Source: Viscum album
Lineage: Eukaryota; Streptophyta; Magnoliopsida; Santalales; Viscaceae
Assembly: GCA_963277665.1 (NCBI GenBank)
Contig: OY728158.1
Coordinates: forward strand, 600,308,818-600,372,817
Direction of reading: 5' to 3'
DNA length: 64,000 nucleotides
The notes under the pieces: model-generated
What the model was told of the DNA's origin: nothing
Database searches by the model: none
The model's input: the letters and a program-made list of their open reading frames with translations, nothing else
Part shown: piece by piece, positions 1 to 14,105 of the stretch
How positions within the stretch are numbered: position 1 is the stretch's first letter
Layout of the letters: each line of letters begins with the position of its first letter
Made by a program: the position numbers and the translations under genes

Positions 1-1250
1 GTTAATAGTGTCTAGCTATGAGATCATCATTAGTTATATGAGTAAAATAACTTTGGTTGTGGGTAGACTTATAGGGAAACCTATGTGTGATCTCGTAGAT
101 TGATTCATATTTTTTTAATTTGCCTAAAATTTTTCTTTCATGTCATAAAAATTCCTCCTTATATAAATATTATGGTACCAATATCTAATGTGGGTTGAGG
201 CAATACTACTTTAGAAGATTCCCCTATTCCACCACCTATTGTTTTGAAGGGTGCACCATTTCATACTACCACACCTAATTTAGTGGTAAAAGTAGAGGGG
301 CCACCTCATCGATGAGTCCTTTTCTAGTTTCTACCCCAGGTGGAGGCTCATATAGGTATATAGATAAATAGACCAAAGACCTCCAACTCCAGCATCCACA
401 AACCCTTCAGGGAATTATATAGAAACATGATTAAAAAAACTATATAGACATCATCAATGGTGTATTTGACCTCATTGATACACCTATAGACCATAAGGTG
501 AAACTAGAAGAGTTCATGCAACAATGACTCATCAATAATTGGAGGTTCCTCATAGGATAGGCTAGTAAACATGAGTGCCTCACCAAGGATCCCTTCTAGT
601 ACTTTTTCTTTAGGGGTGTTATTTCTCGAAATGATAAAGTTGGAATGAGATATGGAGTTCATAGAGTAAAATAAGAGGTATATCATAGTATATTTAAACT
701 CATTTAATTTCACTCTGCTTCTCTACTTTTATCCCATATTGGTTGTAAAATAGGCACAGATGTATAGGATGTTCGAGATTAGACTTTATATCGACATCAT
801 ATAGGGGGTTTAGATTTTTGACCAAGAAAAACACCTGGAGGTTCTTTGTAAGGCATTTACTATCAAGAAGTTTTTGATGTAGGATTGATAAGTTAGTTTT
901 CTTCCACCCTTTAATATGCAGGCAGGTGCACCTCCAAATGTTGTGGTGAGTATGTCCATTCGTAACTAGAAAAGGAAGAGTAGTGAAGTGAAATAGATTA
1001 AGAGTATTCAAGTAGAGTATGGTATTACTTCCTCAGCTCCCTCAATAGGATTTCCACAATGATTTAAAAATTTATAGGTGAGACATTATTGAAAGTTCTA
1101 TAAAGCACCCCAGACCACTTATTGATTGTGAATTGAGATGGGGAAGCTCAAATGGATTTTCTGTAGGGATTTGAAGATGAGGTTCTATATGGGTGGGGGA
1201 TAGCCACAATATATAATCCAAGGATCTGATCGGTTCCCTAAATATTATAT
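1..1250 (+). pseudogene. Ty3/gypsy gag remnant (element A)
   Basis: This is a decayed stretch with no open frame. Around 640-760 one frame reads D-M-E-F-I-E, then N-K-R-Y, and then a run ending P-I-L-V-V. That order and spacing fit the retrotransposon gag stretch 'EFI.L.QG.M.V..YE..F..L.....P.LV'. The match is by eye and covers about 40 residues. The rest of the stretch has frequent stops and shifts, and I recognise no zinc knuckle or protease. It probably belongs to the same + strand chromovirus as the integrase at 8260-9530, because the orientation is the same and an AT-rich insert separates them. The short minus-strand frames here are shadows. A different gag of the same superfamily, unrelated to the downstream integrase, is possible. 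Confidence 0.4.
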
Positions 1251-1288
1251 AACAATTTCATAATAGTAATTCATGTTTCTTTTAAACT

Positions 1289-1375
1289 CGATGTTGTGTG
1301 TAACATAAGAAAAACTCAACGTTGTGTGTAACAGAAGCTAAAATAGATGTTATATGCAATGAAAAATGTAGAAAA
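1289..1375 (+). repeat. Three ~28-bp tandem repeats with TGTTGTGTGTAA core (left copy)
   Basis: Three imperfect units follow one another, with cores GATGTTGTGTGTAACA, AACGTTGTGTGTAACA and GATGTTATATGCAATG. A matching triple lies at about 8108-8190 in the same orientation. The pair is the main evidence that the intervening DNA is bounded by related terminal sequences. Confidence 0.55.
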
Positions 1376-2673
1376 GATTAAATTCATTTGAATTTTTTTC
1401 AAAAAATATCAGGGTTTTTCCTTCCACCCATTTAAAATTAATTTCTCCCTCGAAATTCATTTTGGTCAACAATGTTTTAACATTTTAAAATTTATTTATA
1501 CAAACCCACATTATAAAAAGGGTTAATGAAAAAACTTATTTAAAAAGAGAATGGGATGTGAGAAACTGATATATAATAACACATACTAGGTTTTCAAATA
1601 GGATAAAATATGTTCTAAGTGATAACAAGAACATATAATAGGAAAATAACACTCAAATATTGTTTGGTAGTTATACAGAACTTATCCCGAAGAAAGTTAA
1701 CGTCCAAAGATCCCTAAACTAAATAAGCATGAAAAGGGTCATTGATATAATAAAAATGGTGATAATATGAAGAAATTTCATTTTAATATTCTTTTCCAAA
1801 TTTTGGGGAATTCCTTTTCAATATATAATGAGAACATATGAAAATTTACATACTTATACTATTTTTGTTTCATAGGTACAATTTCATACTTTTATTGTGA
1901 CTTAATCAATTTTCACTTCATCTCTTACTCTAAGAGATGATTCTTTCATGTTTGAAGCACTAAACAATATCTATAAAATATTGGTAATTAAATCTGTCTA
2001 TCTATAATAAAAAAATTAAAAAAACATAACATTGGTTATCCAGTATTGATAAATCTTTATATCATAAAGTAATAAATTAATCTCTAAAACATCATAAAAA
2101 GTTAAACATAAACCTTCCATAAATGGTTAATATTATGAACCTTCTAGAATTAAAAATTTATAAATAAGGCCACAAAAGTTTCTAAACATAAAATTAATCC
2201 TCCAAATATCATTAAGCATCTCTTAATGGACACTTTCCAAATATGTGAATACCTTGGAAAAATATTCTTCTAAACGTTAGTAATAACCAAAATTACCATA
2301 AAACATCAATGATAACATGAATTATTCATCATTACTTGAAAAAAATCATATATTATTGAACATATTCCATAGATCGAATAATGTTTTAATCTTCATCAAT
2401 GATAACATAATCCACTTTATCAACAAATCCTTTATCAGTTCTAAGGTAATCGGTACTATCCAATTTACTTTATCCATATCAATCATATATTTAACCAAAC
2501 TAAACTAAATTTTCTTAAAACTTAGTAACATATTAAGGGTTATATTCTATTAATCATGTTTTTTACTCAAAATATATATTTCCCATTAAATCACTTTTCT
2601 AGGTCATCAGTAACAACCAACATATTATTCAAGATTCATGACAAAAAAATTATTTCTAAAAAATACATATAAA

Positions 2674-2721
2674 TTTCAGGATTCATATAATATAATATTT
2701 CAGGATTCATATAATATAATA
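2674..2721. repeat. 24-bp perfect tandem duplication
   Basis: Two identical 24-bp units, beginning TTTCAGGATTC and ending in ATAATATAATA, stand head to tail. This is a recent local duplication in AT-rich non-coding DNA. Confidence 0.85.
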
Positions 2722-5700
2722 TTTCAATTACCATACATTAATACTTTAATAAACCCACTACCTTCTCAAAACATTAACTAGGATTCATAAAATTATTTCT
2801 TAATACCTCTTTCATTACACATGTCATTCGTATTATCTTCTTCGTTAAAAGAAAAACCATTACATATAAAACTTTTCTAATTCTCTCCATGATCATTCCC
2901 CTAAGGAAAATGATTTTACAAATTACCATACATTAAACATTTAGAAAATTCAGCAGTTGATGATAAATTAGAGAGACCATTATTCTCATACATTTCCTTG
3001 GGAAAACTTTTTATTTTTTTACTTTGCAATTACTTTCTTTGTATACTTCTCTTCCACTCCCAAAACATCTTTTCATACCTTTAAGAAATTTCCTTGAGTG
3101 ATTCTTCCCACATTATTGAAATATAGGAAACTGAGTATTCTTCACTCCATGAACTCCATTACCCAAACTCTCAATGAAATATACCCTTATTTTCATTGGT
3201 GAATCTAATATTTTGTTATGGTGCACGTTCCTAACCATGTTTCATGATAACTAATTAGGAACAATCAAAAAATATTTTACTTCTGTCATCATCTCATTTC
3301 TATGATCATTATAATATTTTATATCACATTTAATGTCAACCCACATCCTTTTGGTCCCTTCCATTGACTAAATCTGGAAATCATAGTGTGAGAAACACTA
3401 ATAATATTCGATAAAACATATTAATGAAAAAATAACTTATAGGATGTCAATACCAAGACACCATACTTTAAATTTATGAAACGTTTGGATTTTAATATAG
3501 TCATTTTTTATTTAAATACATCATGAGGGTTCATAAATAGTTTGTGGTTTTCCAAATGATATCCCTCGAGAGTGTCAAACTAGGTGCATAGTATGACCCA
3601 TTTTCATGCAACAGGTCATGATCGATCCCTAATCAGTGTACCCTTTTCAGAGTTATTACCCCTAGGTATCTCTATTAAATATACACATCCACTTGTATTA
3701 TGAAAACTAGGATATGATTTCTTGGAAACCACATTATTTATTCTTTACCAAAATTTGAAGACATTTTCCTCTACTTTGAATCATTCTTAGAATTATCCTT
3801 ATACGTATCCCTAGAAATATACTTAGAAATATCCTTAGAGGACTCGTTAATGTTTTATAATCCTAGTTTCCAAATTTTAACTAAACCATTCATCTAATAA
3901 AAACTATAGAAACACCAAATTTTTATACATGTATATTACATCATTTTTTATAAAAATTTATTATAATACACAAACACAAACATCTGATTATCCTAATGAT
4001 ATAGTTCCTTTGGAAACTTTAAAACACATATAATTGGTTCATAGTAAAACTAAATCATTTCCCACTATGTTATTCATAAATAGAACCCTTCTTATACATA
4101 TCATACATAATACATTTCTTCAAAACTATTGGAAAGAAAACATAAGAAAGGGTGAGATCAAATGCTCTGTAAGGGTAAACAAGTGGGGTATATAAGAATA
4201 ACATTATAAAACCATACCATGTATATTATTGAGTCATGGAATAATGATTGGAAGTTCATAAGAAATGAATCATAATAGAATCAAAGAAAATAATCTCTGA
4301 GAGTTTAGCATTCTCATATGATATATATTTTTGGCATACACATGAACATAGAAAATATTATGGCAAGGATACCCACTAAGACATTCATAATGTGTAAGGC
4401 ATGGGCTAACCACCCAGGTACCTACTCCGAGCATCGGATGACCTCCCATGAACACCATTTAGGGATTTTCATAACATCATATGTACCCTTTTAGCTCCTA
4501 TAATAGTAATCATTACCTAATTCATTGGAGGTAGATATAGGTCCCCACATGTCACAAAATGAAAATCATACATATGTGTGCCAGCAAATCATAAAAAATC
4601 ATCATATCATAAACCAGGAAATGAAATGGGTTTTATAAAAATTTCATAATATCATAACCTATAGAAAATATATATATTTCATACTCATTTTATCATTCCA
4701 TCATAGTATTACCCATGAAAAAATTAGCGGTTTTCATAAGAATTTTATCATGGTCTAACATGTGGAAGATAAAATGGTTGTAATAGACACATTTTCATGA
4801 TAAAAAATTTATAGAAATAATAATAATGATATTATAGGTATATATCTCCAAAAAATAATATTTTATATCAAATGATCTTATCTTATATGAAGAATGGTTT
4901 TTAAAGATAACTTGGAACATTTCTTGAGGAAAATAGTTTTCCTTTGAAAATAAATTTTTAAAACTAAAAATTAATTGAATTTTTTGAATTTTTTTTTCTT
5001 TTAAAACAACTATAAATACTTATAAAGGATGATTCATAGAAAATTATGTTCATGATTACAGGAAATTCCATTCATGTTATATATGCTATAAGAAATATTC
5101 CTATCACATTTTAAGTAAAATCTAAATGAGAATTGTTTGGGAAAAGACATGAAGAATCATTTTAATTGTTTTTTTAAATGGTAAAAATATATTAATTAAA
5201 TAATTTTATTAATGATAAAAAATTAAAATCTTTTTAGAAAACATTTTTTTGGAAGAAAAATAGTTTTCCACCAAAGAGATAAATAATGTTTTTTTTTCTT
5301 ATAAAAATGTTTTCAATTATTTTAAGTACCTAAGACTGGGAAAATGGTATTGTTACTTGAAAATATATTGAATAATAATATATTAAAAAAATCATGATTA
5401 TTTGAGACTAAGATCATAATATTTTATTATTGGACACTTAATCATGAACAATCTCGATAAAAAATGAGAATATAACATAAAACTATTTCCACTTTATTAA
5501 AATATGAAACATAATACCCAAGAAATATATATCCCAAAATGTATATTTTATCCACATTGTTTTAAGTATAATCATCATAAAATAAAACCATGGACATTAT
5601 ATACACCACATAAAAGAAATTTTTGGTGAATATGGAAAGTGTCTCATAGAAGTAAAGTGTGAGACAGAAATCCCTTAACACTTTTCTAATATTTTGAATC

Positions 5701-5927
5701 ATAAGCTCCAATAACACATAACATCAAATGAAAAATTAAACATCACGAAAATTAAGAAGTTCATGATAAAACATGTTAAATTGGTATTATATAAACAAAA
5801 AAAATAAAAGAATTTCTAATTCTTTATATGTATTTCACAAATAAAAGAGAGACTAGATATCGCATACCTTACGTATCGACTTCGTTCATACTTGTTCGAA
5901 CATATTGTATAATAAATATAATTTTAT

Positions 5928-5948
5928 TATATATATATATATATATAT
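5928..5948. repeat. (AT)n microsatellite
   Basis: A pure AT dinucleotide run of about 20 bp within insert C. Confidence 0.8.
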
Positions 5949-6189
5949 TTTATAACCATAATTATATATAATATACCATATTTCACATACTTATGACCAT
6001 TTATTACCCATTTAAACAATTCCTTTTTAGGATCATGTTCTGGGTAATAATAACTTTATTTTCCATATATGTTTTGTTTTGTTATTTTTGGTACTCTTAA
6101 TTGATCGTGGTTTCATTATATCCATAACTATAATAATGAAAAAATTATAAAATTTATACATCAATTATACTTTTCATACTTATCATTAA

Positions 6190-6880
6190 ATATTTTTCTG
6201 AAAACTAAGTACATTTCGATTGATGAGATGGTTGGTCATACGTACACATGAGTAATATTTATATTTCTCAATGATCATCATGGAAAAGAGGTAAGTAATA
6301 TTTTATCATTAAATAATGAATATAATATCATAAATAAATATAATTTCCTTCAATATAATTATACATATCAAACATTTTCTATGGTTCTAAAATGATAGTC
6401 ACGTCACTTTATGATGGTGGTAGTCCGCATATACACGAACAATGTTATCATATTTCAGTGAGTGAAAATGTAATAAATAAAATGATATATTTTATTTTAA
6501 GAATGATAAATATTTTATGAATAAAATAATTATTTCATTTATATGAAATATATTCCTTGAATTTATTCTTATCATCATCCATGTAAATAATTAGTGAAAA
6601 CTAATCACATCGCTTCATGAGGTTGTAGTCCTTCGTAAACACAAACGACGTTATCGTATCCCCGGAGGAATGAAAAATAAAAAATGTATATATGATACAA
6701 TGAATCCAGGTATATAATTATGTTTTAAACATTATATATATAATTTATATCCATTATTATACCCATCCTTGATATTTGGTAATGGAAAAAATGAATAACA
6801 TCATTTTGTGAGACGGTAGTCCACTATACACACAAATAATGATTTTATAACCCATTTTATGGAAGTGGAAATAGTATTGA
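6190..6880. repeat. ~195-bp degenerate tandem repeat, about four copies
   Basis: A recurring segment containing a GTAGTCC-like word, then CRYRWAYACACRAA, then a TTATCATAT-like word occurs at about 6200, 6400, 6600 and 6790, a period near 195 bp. Each copy ends close to a GTGGAAATAGT or GTGAAAATGT-like stretch and is followed by AT-rich spacer. Copies differ mostly by transitions. The array lies inside the AT-rich LTR-like insert and codes for nothing visible. Confidence 0.6.
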
Positions 6881-8107
6881 TCATGAACGTAATATACTGA
6901 ATTTCTTATATAATCATTATTTAATAATAATTTTAGGATTTATAGGAAGAAATAAAATAAAAACGCTCATAGAAGAATGTTACCTCTTCTTCAGGTATCC
7001 CCCTTTTGTTTGCACCAAAATTATTACTAGGTTGGATTTAAATCCAAAATAAGTATTATTGAATGATTTGATGGAATTTGGGAAGGTATTTGGTGAGGTA
7101 TTGGCCAAAATAAAAGGTTTTTATGGTGTCAATAAGAGGCAATATGGGGTGGCGTTTTATTAGTGAGGTGAGTGGAACAATTTTAGTTATTTGAAAATAA
7201 AAAGGTGTACCCATGTTTTTCATAATCCAAAATCCTCGAAAAATGGATTATTATTGAGAATTATAAATTATAGGTTAACAATATAGCCATATCATAGATC
7301 TTAGAAATGTTTTTAGTTCATCTTAACCCCTATCATTTTAGTTTAACACCTCGGTAAACCGATTTTTACTTTAACCACGGTGATTACTTTTTAAGATTTC
7401 CACTATTCATTTTGGTCAAAAATTAAGTTGACCTTATTAAAAAATATAAATCATTCCTATTAAAAATATTTAACCCATTTTTCCAAATTAAATTTAAATA
7501 ATATAAAAAACTTTATTTAAAATTAATCCCATAAAGGTGATGAGAAAGCCGGTTTTAAAAGAGAAAAAGATCAAAAATTTACATGTTTTTTATATGAAAA
7601 TGAAATTTAAAATGATTCCAATAAAAAAATATTTTAATATATATATATATAATTGAATTAATTTTATTTAAATACAATGTAAAATATAAGTTAACTTTAT
7701 AAAAAAATTAATGGAAAATGAAATTTTCAAATAAAATTCATTATTTACCACTATTCATCAGAAAATTAAAAAATTAGAAAATTATAAAAGCATTACCATA
7801 AGATAATTTTTGAAATTATTATTTATAATATAAAATTTATGTTTTTTATAATTAATTTTTAAAAATATTAAAAATATCATTTTGATATTATGTGCATAAA
7901 AATGCGTTAAGACTTATTTTTAGAAAAATATTGTCTTTAATCATGAAATTTTATTTATTTTTATCTATTGTCTAGAAAACTCATAAGATGAATTTTAAAT
8001 AGTTCACTGAATATATACTTTAAATATTTCATTAAAATAATTCAATTTTTAAAAAAAAATAGGGAGGTAAAACATGCATATTAAATAATAATTTCTTTAT
8101 AATAAGT

Positions 8108-8190
8108 CTCATTTCGTTTAAATGCAGTGTTGTGTGTAATAAAAGATAAACTGTGTATTGTTTGTAAATCAAGATAAACATGATGTTTCA
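8108..8190 (+). repeat. Three ~28-bp tandem repeats (right copy)
   Basis: The units carry GTGTTGTGTGTAATA, TGTATTGTTTGTAAAT and ATGATGTTTCATTTAT. They are the more diverged counterpart of the triple at 1289-1375 and lie about 70 bp before the TTACA edge at 8259. Confidence 0.5.
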
Positions 8191-8259
8191 TTTATTAAAA
8201 AATATGAAGAATATTTTATTTATTTGGAAATGGTTTTCTTGAAATCTCAAGGTATTACA

Positions 8260-9530
8260 CATGCCTCTAAGTTTGAGATACATCTTGGACTGAAAAATAT
8301 GTTCCATGAATTTTGGTAACAGTTATTGTGGCCATGGATGAAGAGGGAAATTGTTGAATTTCTTTCACTATGAACTAATTTATAGAGGGTAAAGGATGAT
8401 CACCATCATCAGGGTGGTTTTTTCCAACCACTTATTTTTTCCTTAGGGAATTGGGAAGATTTTGGGATAGACTTTGCGATGGGGCTACCACGGAACTTGA
8501 GGAGATATGATGTTGTCTATGTGATTTTTGATTAGTTAACAAAACTTTTTCATTACTTACTAATTCTAGATTCTCAAATATTATACAAGAAAGGAATTTT
8601 GTATGTTCGTTAGATCATATAATTTCATGGAGTTATTTAAAATTCATATCAAAAAGAGATGCAAATTTCATGTTATAGTTTTGTGAGTGATTAAAGAAGG
8701 CCTTAGGGACACAACTGATGTTGAGAACATCACACCATCCCTAGACTGATGGACATTAAGAGTGCATAATTCACATAATAGAGGAAATCCATTGGTATTT
8801 TTCCCTATAATTTTTCAAATCTTGAGATTATCACCTCACCTTGGTTGATTTCACATGAATGAATAGTTACTAGGGTTCATTTTGGATGGAACCTTATGAG
8901 GAAATTTATAGGAGGCAATGTTGTTCATTTATCTGTTGGCATGCAGATGTTGAGGAAGTAGTTTTGGGACCTAGTATAGTAAAAGATACCTCTGAGAGAG
9001 TAAAATTGACTCATAATAGGTTAATCATATTTCAGATCTTGTAAATGTCATATAATAACTATATGAGGGGACCCTTGGAGTTCGATATAGGCGATCATGA
9101 TTTTTTATGGTGACTCAATAGTTTGGCCATTGAAACTTGTGGAAATAATTGAATCTGAAACAATATTATAATGGACCCTTCGGGATCTCTGATAAGGTTG
9201 GTACAACATAGTGTTATCATGTGTATATTCCTTCTCAATAATGATGTATGCATGATGTATTTCAGGTGTCACAAATCTGTAGGAACTTGTTCATTCCTAT
9301 ACATGTCATCGATTAAATGGATTATGAGCTAGATTATGATTAATCTTACATTTAAAACCTATTAAATTTTGTATAATAGAGTGAGAAATCAAATTTAGGG
9401 AAGATAGAACCACTAGTTCACATTCTGAGGAACCATGGACAAAACTAAGAGGGGACATGGGAGTGTGAGTCTGCATTTTAATCTCATTTCCCCTAATTTT
9501 TTTTATCATAACCATTTAAGGTACTTCTCG
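8260..9530 (+). pseudogene. Ty3/gypsy chromovirus integrase and chromodomain remnant (element A)
   Basis: The fragment is recognisable through its decay. In order it shows the zinc-binding end of integrase (an H-A-S-K-F-E-I-H-L-G stretch at 8260, then L-W-P-W-M-K-R-E-I-V-E-F near 8330), the core entry G-L-P-R-T-..-Y-D-V-V-Y-V-I-F-D near 8480-8530, and the L-G-T-Q-L-M-L-R-T-S-H-H-P-.-T-D-G-H block near 8700-8755. Next come G-P-F-G-I and the V-F-Q-V-S-Q hinge near 9180-9290, and a chromodomain-like end with E-G-T-W-E near 9445. A live copy would insert element cDNA into the chromosome. Stops and indels throughout make it dead. The chromodomain supports the chromovirus branch (Tekay/Del-like by gestalt). 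Reverse transcriptase is not seen upstream. Confidence 0.8.
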
Positions 9531-12011
9531 AGGATTACAATTCACTAGTGGGAGTGAATTTTAAGTTCCTTATTTATTTTTATGATTAATGAGATGATAA
9601 GGTTAATGAATTTATCCTCTATTGTATTGTTCTTATATGGTATGGGTTACGAGAAGAGCAGATTTTATTGAATGATGGTATTGGACCAATGGTGGAATAA
9701 TTTAGGAGGTATTAGATTTTTTGTAACTGTAAAGTATGAATTGGCTAGTATATGGGGTACGAGTGGGTCTTCTGGATACAAAATACCCCATCAACGAGCT
9801 GGTGAATCCCACTGGTTGGTTGGTTCACCTTTTATGGGGGTTCTTAAAATAAACCATATGGGTTTAAATTTAACACAGTATTCCATATCCTTTAATATCC
9901 AATTCCAAAACTATTAGTAATAAATAAATTTTAAAATCCCCCTCATGGTCTCTAAATATATCACATCTATCTCCATTTGATAAATCGACATTTGACTGAT
10001 CAGGTAGCATTTGACTGGTAAGTTCTTTTGAGATCTATGTCAATTTTCTCATCTTATTTCTGTAATGATAAAAGATCTTTGTTGGATATGTGAATTCCTT
10101 ATTGATAGTAGGTTGAATTTCCCCTTTCTTTATATATTGGTTGTGGATCTAACAAGTGAATTTCATTTCTTAATAAAACCAAGAACTACCTTAAACAATG
10201 AGCATTAAATAGGTAAGTGTTATTGAATATCCATCTTATACCTCTTCCTTATAGTGGATCAATGATAGAACCTTAATTCATTGATGATTTAATTGTAGAT
10301 TGTTGGTGAAATAAATGTGTTGAAAATGACCTCTCAATGAACAAAGCTTAATTCTTTAAGAACAGATATATTTCTAGGTAGGATTCATTTAAAATATCAT
10401 CATGAGGTTATATTCTTTATGTTTCTCATCTTGAATCTCATTTCTGTTGATGGATTCATAATGGATAAATGATAATTGGTTGAATATGATGTCAACTTCA
10501 ATAATCAACTCATCAATTCACAATACGTTCTTCAACCAATGATAGATTCAATGATTTTGGAATACCATCATTTTCATGAATCAGAACTGATCCTATTGAT
10601 AGGAATCGTGATGTATGAGAGTATAGAATGGAATTTTTGAGTTTTTATTATATTGAGAATAAATTTTAAACTTCTTCTTAATGAATCATATCCTGAGTTT
10701 TTCACCCTTAACGTGTGAGCTTTGTCTGTATGGTTTGAAACATGATTTGGTCTTCAAAACTTGATGTTCTTTGGAGTTATTCATCAACAACCATGAGGTA
10801 GGAAGTTATATACCATTGGTGATATTGTGTACACTTTTTTCTATGTTATTATTTTTGGGATATCTTACTGTTTACATTCAAGAGGGTGATTACATGTCGG
10901 TGTGTGTATGTGTCCCACGAGACTCACCATGATTTTGAGTTTCATGACTTTGGTAGAGTATCTTGTTTCCATGTCTTATGTTGATTCACACATGTTTTAA
11001 TGATTCTACAATGTTCTCATGATGATATTATACGCTTGTTTTATCATTATGTCCCTTTTTTGTATTATCATGACTTTAGAGGTGTGGTTCTTTGTGTATG
11101 TGATAGGTAATCATAATGGTATGATTTCCCCTTATAGGGGGAGAGTGCATGATATGATATGATGATGATAGTGTAACCCTACTTAGGGTAAGATCATGAT
11201 TGCCTTATGGTTTGGGCGGAACTCAATGCCATGTGGATATCGGGTAACATTCCAAAACATGGTCCCTTATATAACTAAGTAACATGCCGACTTGATGCGT
11301 TATAGATTCGGAGTGACATGTATCTAGCCTTGTGGCTCTTTATTGGTATTTTCCAATAACACTTGGTCATCTTTTAGGAAAATATCCAAAAAAAGGTGTG
11401 GTTGGGGGTTTGTGGAGGCTTTTTTAGTGCATGATAGCTTGGTGTGTGAAATAATGTTTGTTATGATTGATTTCAGATTTATTATGATAATCGAATAAAC
11501 CTATTATAAATATTAATAATTTTTACAGATGTATTGGTGGAGTTCTATTGGGTTTTATTTATTACATCCTATATGATTATTTTTATTGGTGGGAAAACAT
11601 CACGCATAGGGATCTGAGAAATGAAAATGGGCCTATGGAATATAGTTGAGTTATTGAGTATATAGTTAGTGGTGGTTCAGGATAGACTCTGGAGTATTAC
11701 CATAGTTTTATTTTTTTATTACTTGTACATTACATACATTAGATTTTATTTTCCATACAGATTTTCAATTTAATTATTTATTACATTAAATTTATTCCTT
11801 TTCATATGATTTTATTTCCTAAATGTTACTATGAGTTATTATTTATTTACTTACTGTTATTTTTGTTATGAAATGATATTGAGGGTATAGTCTCTCAAAT
11901 GATCGAGTTTAGACCCTCACTATAATTTTGTGTCCACTTACATAAGGGGAGGCATTTAGGAGGTCATGTGGAACTTTTGTTTAAACATGGGAGTTTGGTT
12001 TGGGGTGTTAC
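9531..12011 (+). repeat. Probable 3' LTR of element A
   Basis: Just after the chromodomain end comes a degenerate purine-rich tract and LTR start (GTGGGAGTGAATTTTAAG near 9548-9565). The non-coding stretch then runs to TTTGGGGTGTTACA, ending at 12011, a typical chromovirus LTR 3' end. The length of about 2.4-2.5 kb fits the family. No second copy is in the window, so LTR identity cannot be measured, and the left edge is approximate. The short frames within it (for example 9672-9917) are incidental. Confidence 0.55.
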
Positions 12012-12840
12012 ATTTATATTCATTTTATATGTCATGATGTGATATGTACATGTATTAAAGATGTGTATATGTGGTTATATGGTATATGGTTTTGGTTAGT
12101 ATGTTATGGTTGTGATTTGGAAAGTTTTTATATATTTAAATTAATATGGAGGTGATTATAACATAGGTATGTATAACATTGGATCGCAAGGGAAACTGGT
12201 TATATAGAGAAGTGGATGTTGGATACTTTCATATATTTTTCAAGATATTAAATTTCTATAATTGTGTCAGTTTTTAGGTGATAGATCCATAGAGAAAATG
12301 GGGAATTAGTTTACCTAGTATAAGTAATGATTTTTCTTCACTATTTAATCAATTCTCAATTAGTATTCTCTTTCCACATTTACATGATAGGTTTTAGACT
12401 GGATATGACTAGGTATACATGTATACTCACTCATATATTGGATATCTATTTATCATATTTTTTTAAAGGTACTGATTAATGGGTTGGAATTTAATATCTT
12501 ATGATGTGGTGTCGAATTGTGTTCATGGAGTTTCTATCACAGGAGATTATTTTTTTAGATACATTTATATGACCTTGATTTATGTGTGACATTACATTCA
12601 TGGTAGGATTGATTTTATAAAATATTAATGATTTTATTTGTAGATTCTCATATTATATACCTTGGATTTAAAATTCTAATTCCACTCATATGTTTTTTTT
12701 ATACCATCAGTTCTTGTAACCAACCCATGGATTATTAGGGGAATGTTTTGGGAGAAATGCTTATCTTTATTGTTGGCCAGAAAGGATTTTTAGTGGGAAA
12801 AGTCAAGATGTCATATAAACTGGAAAAATCAATTTTTCAT
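12012..12840. other. Unassigned AT-rich stretch
   Basis: Non-coding DNA between the LTR end and the pentamer block. Its GT-rich, non-coding texture resembles the preceding LTR, so it may be a second LTR fragment, but I see no boundary, domain or repeat that settles this. Confidence 0.4.
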
Positions 12841-14105
12841 GAACCAATACAAACCTAATGAAACAAAATTGAACTAAATAAAACCAACCAAAAATAAAAT
12901 GAATCAAACAAAATCAAAATGATTTGATCTAAACTAAACCAAAATAAATTATATAAATATAATAGGAAGAAAGTAATGTGAAATGAAAATATTGGAACCA
13001 AACCAAATAAAACTAACCATATTATAATTAGAACGGACGAAATTTAACCTACTAGGACCAAACTAAACTGAATTGATCCAAATATTTCAGTATCAAAACA
13101 ATATCTCCAAAATTGATCAAAACATACCTGAAGTGAATTGAACAAAATTCAATTAAACCATATCAAATAGAGTTGATCTAAATCATACAGTATTCATATA
13201 AACAAAATAAAATAGACTTGAACTAAAACATAACACGTTCAATTGAATTTTACTAATCAAAAATAAACTAAACTAACCTCACAAGCCCCAATAGAAGCCT
13301 TCCTGACATGGACTAGTCCTAACTAAACTAATCTAAACCTATAAAATGAGATATAATCAAATGAACATATATAAAATAAAATGAAACATCATAAACCTAA
13401 GATAAATAAACCAAATTAAATCGAATTGATTTGAATTAACCCCAACCAAAGAAAATATATCCAAAATGAAATTATCAAACGAACACAAATTAGACCAAAA
13501 CAACCTAAAAAAATTGAACCTAACTAAAACAAACCAAACCCAACTAAATTCAACTGAATCGATCATAGAAAATAAATCTAATTAAACCAATAAAAATAGA
13601 ACTATATCAAAAATAAATAAATATCATAATGTAAACCAAACCTAACTATACTAAATTTAATCAAACTGAATAGATCCAATCCAACCGAAACAAAACCATA
13701 ACAAATTAAACTTAACTAAATTAAATTAAATAGACTAGAATATAATGGAATCAAATAAAATCAAATTGATAATACATGATAAAACAATATATGAATTGAA
13801 TATAATTAAATGAAATCAAGCCAAGCAAAACCTAACCAATCAAACTTAGAACAAGTGATTCAAACTAAACTGATCTGAATCAAACCTAACCAATCAAACT
13901 TGGAACAAGTTGATGTTAATAGAACCAAAAAAAAGATAACCTAAATATAATTGAATTGAACAAACCCAACCTGAATTGACCTAAATTAACTTAACTAAAT
14001 TTTACCTGTATTGAAACTAACTATCTCGACCCTATTTCACCTAAACCATTTGTAACTAGTTGCTCAAAATTGAATAGAATCGGTCAAAAAACAGTAATAG
14101 AATAG
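12841..14105. repeat. Strand-asymmetric pentamer-like repeat, segment 1
   Basis: The + strand is almost wholly built from words such as CCAAA, CTAAA, CTGAA, TTGAA and TCAAA, that is RAAYY spaced by about five bases. G is nearly absent except in TGAA. The minus strand reads as TTTGG, TTTAG, TTCAG, TTCAA and TTTGA. These are the C-to-T and G-to-A derivatives of TTCGG/TTTGG, so the ancestor was probably a (TTCGG/TTTGG)n minisatellite. The long minus-strand frames rich in F, L, W and S found here are artefacts of the repeat. Confidence 0.75.

Larger units (their letters stand above)
1251..8259 (-). mobile_element. AT-rich LTR-retrotransposon-derived insert (insert C)
   Basis: This is about 7 kb of AT-rich, non-coding DNA lying between the gag and integrase remnants of element A. 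Its right edge reads GGTATTACA (8251-8259), the reverse complement of the TGTAAYACC start common to chromovirus LTRs, and element A integrase sequence resumes at 8260. Near that edge (about 8108-8190) and near the left side (about 1289-1375) there are matching sets of three roughly 28-bp repeats containing TGTTGTGTGTAA, which suggests two copies of one terminal region. The segment around 4330-4450 resembles the LTR of element B near 32500, in the same orientation (AAGGATAMCCACYAAGACAT). The left copy seems truncated, so the exact structure is unresolved. No protein domain was found. A 24-bp perfect tandem duplication lies at 2674-2721. Confidence 0.4.

Noticed and set aside
1410..1460. Polypurine tract and LTR start of insert C on the minus strand near 1418-1430
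   Set aside because: The motif (GGGTGGAAGGA after AATTTCGAGGGAGAAATT) is tempting, but no integrase or chromodomain lies beside it where one should be, so it was not listed as a feature.
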